Shown one piece after another: positions 53,873 through 54,116 of a DNA stretch of 54,116 nucleotides; positions within the stretch are counted from its first letter, which is position 1, and each line of letters begins with the position of its first letter. This DNA comes from Pokkaliibacter sp046614695. GTDB taxonomy: Bacteria > Pseudomonadota > Gammaproteobacteria > Pseudomonadales > Balneatricaceae. Position numbers and translations under genes: made by a program. The stretch covers positions 1-54,116 of the forward strand of contig NZ_JBKKHQ010000004.1 of the NCBI RefSeq assembly GCF_046614695.1. The letters run 5' to 3'. Under the pieces are notes generated by a model that had not been told where the DNA came from, ran no database searches, and saw nothing but the letters and a program-made list of their open reading frames with translations.

Positions 53873-54041
53873 CAAAGACAGACCTACGGGCTGATTAATG
53901 CCAATGCATTATTCGGCCTGATCCAACCCCAGGGTTAATCCAGAGATACACGCGAAGATGCACCTCAGCAGATCGCTGAAGTCTTTTGAATAAGCAGGAG
54001 ATGATTTTTAGAAGTAGGCGTGTCGGTTGGATCGCCATAAT

Positions 54042-54116
<75 letters not shown>

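Overview
The window is a chromosomal, housekeeping-rich segment of a Gram-negative gammaproteobacterium. The protein families (RdgC, MltD, GloB, Uup, Slt70, MlaA, a trimeric-type porin, QueF, YejABEF, an Edd/Glk and Gap/Pyk block) and the gene order resemble Pseudomonas, for example methyltransferase-rnhA-dnaQ divergent from gloB-mltD-yej, and an RssB/RssC-like pair next to mlaA. The acidic porin and the mix of gene orders suggest a marine Oceanospirillales-type organism; this is inference, not a measured assignment. No insertion sequence, prophage, CRISPR array, rRNA or integrase is visible.

Layout. 0.1-2.9 kb: a YdgJ-type oxidoreductase, a free-standing Hpt phosphotransfer protein and a glycosyltransferase-2-like orphan. 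2.9-7.6 kb: a complete BMP-family (nucleoside-type) ABC importer on the minus strand. 7.8-12.7 kb: a degenerate HD-GYP protein with a broken-looking N-terminus, MsrA, RdgC, a CDF metal transporter and a YigZ protein. 12.7-16.6 kb (minus): hydroxyacid dehydrogenase, sirtuin, DnaQ, RnhA, methyltransferase. 16.6-26 kb (plus): GloB, MltD, YejABEF peptide importer, DusA. 26-30.4 kb (minus): STAS protein, RssB-like PP2C phosphatase, MlaA, porin, small membrane protein. 30.5-37.1 kb: universal stress protein, Uup, Slt70, CheV, TatD. 37.1-46.9 kb: central carbon block with YeaD-type mutarotase, Pgi, NagZ, Glk, Edd, Gap and Pyk. 46.9-54.1 kb: PhnB-like protein with a YafY-type regulator, tRNA-Ser(GGA), thioesterase, nitroreductase, an anchored coiled-coil protein, QueF, YadGH exporter, a PA2817-like protein and tRNA-Gly(GCC) cut by the window end.

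How genes work together. Pgi, YeaD, Glk, Edd, Gap and Pyk feed glucose and glucose-6-phosphate through the Entner-Doudoroff route to pyruvate; zwf, pgl, eda and hexR are not in the window, but HexR-like palindromes occur at edd/gap and upstream of pgi. MltD, Slt and NagZ form a peptidoglycan turnover set, and the Yej importer may take up peptides. RnhA and DnaQ serve replication and RdgC acts in recombination.

The most unusual items are two signalling proteins that have lost catalytic or phosphoacceptor residues (an RssB-like protein with a pseudo-receiver, and an HD-GYP protein lacking the HHE histidines and with its Shine-Dalgarno/ATG out of frame), a helically phased set of A-tracts upstream of the porin gene, and a structured intergenic element between pgi and nagZ. 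I did not see a clearly new multi-gene system.
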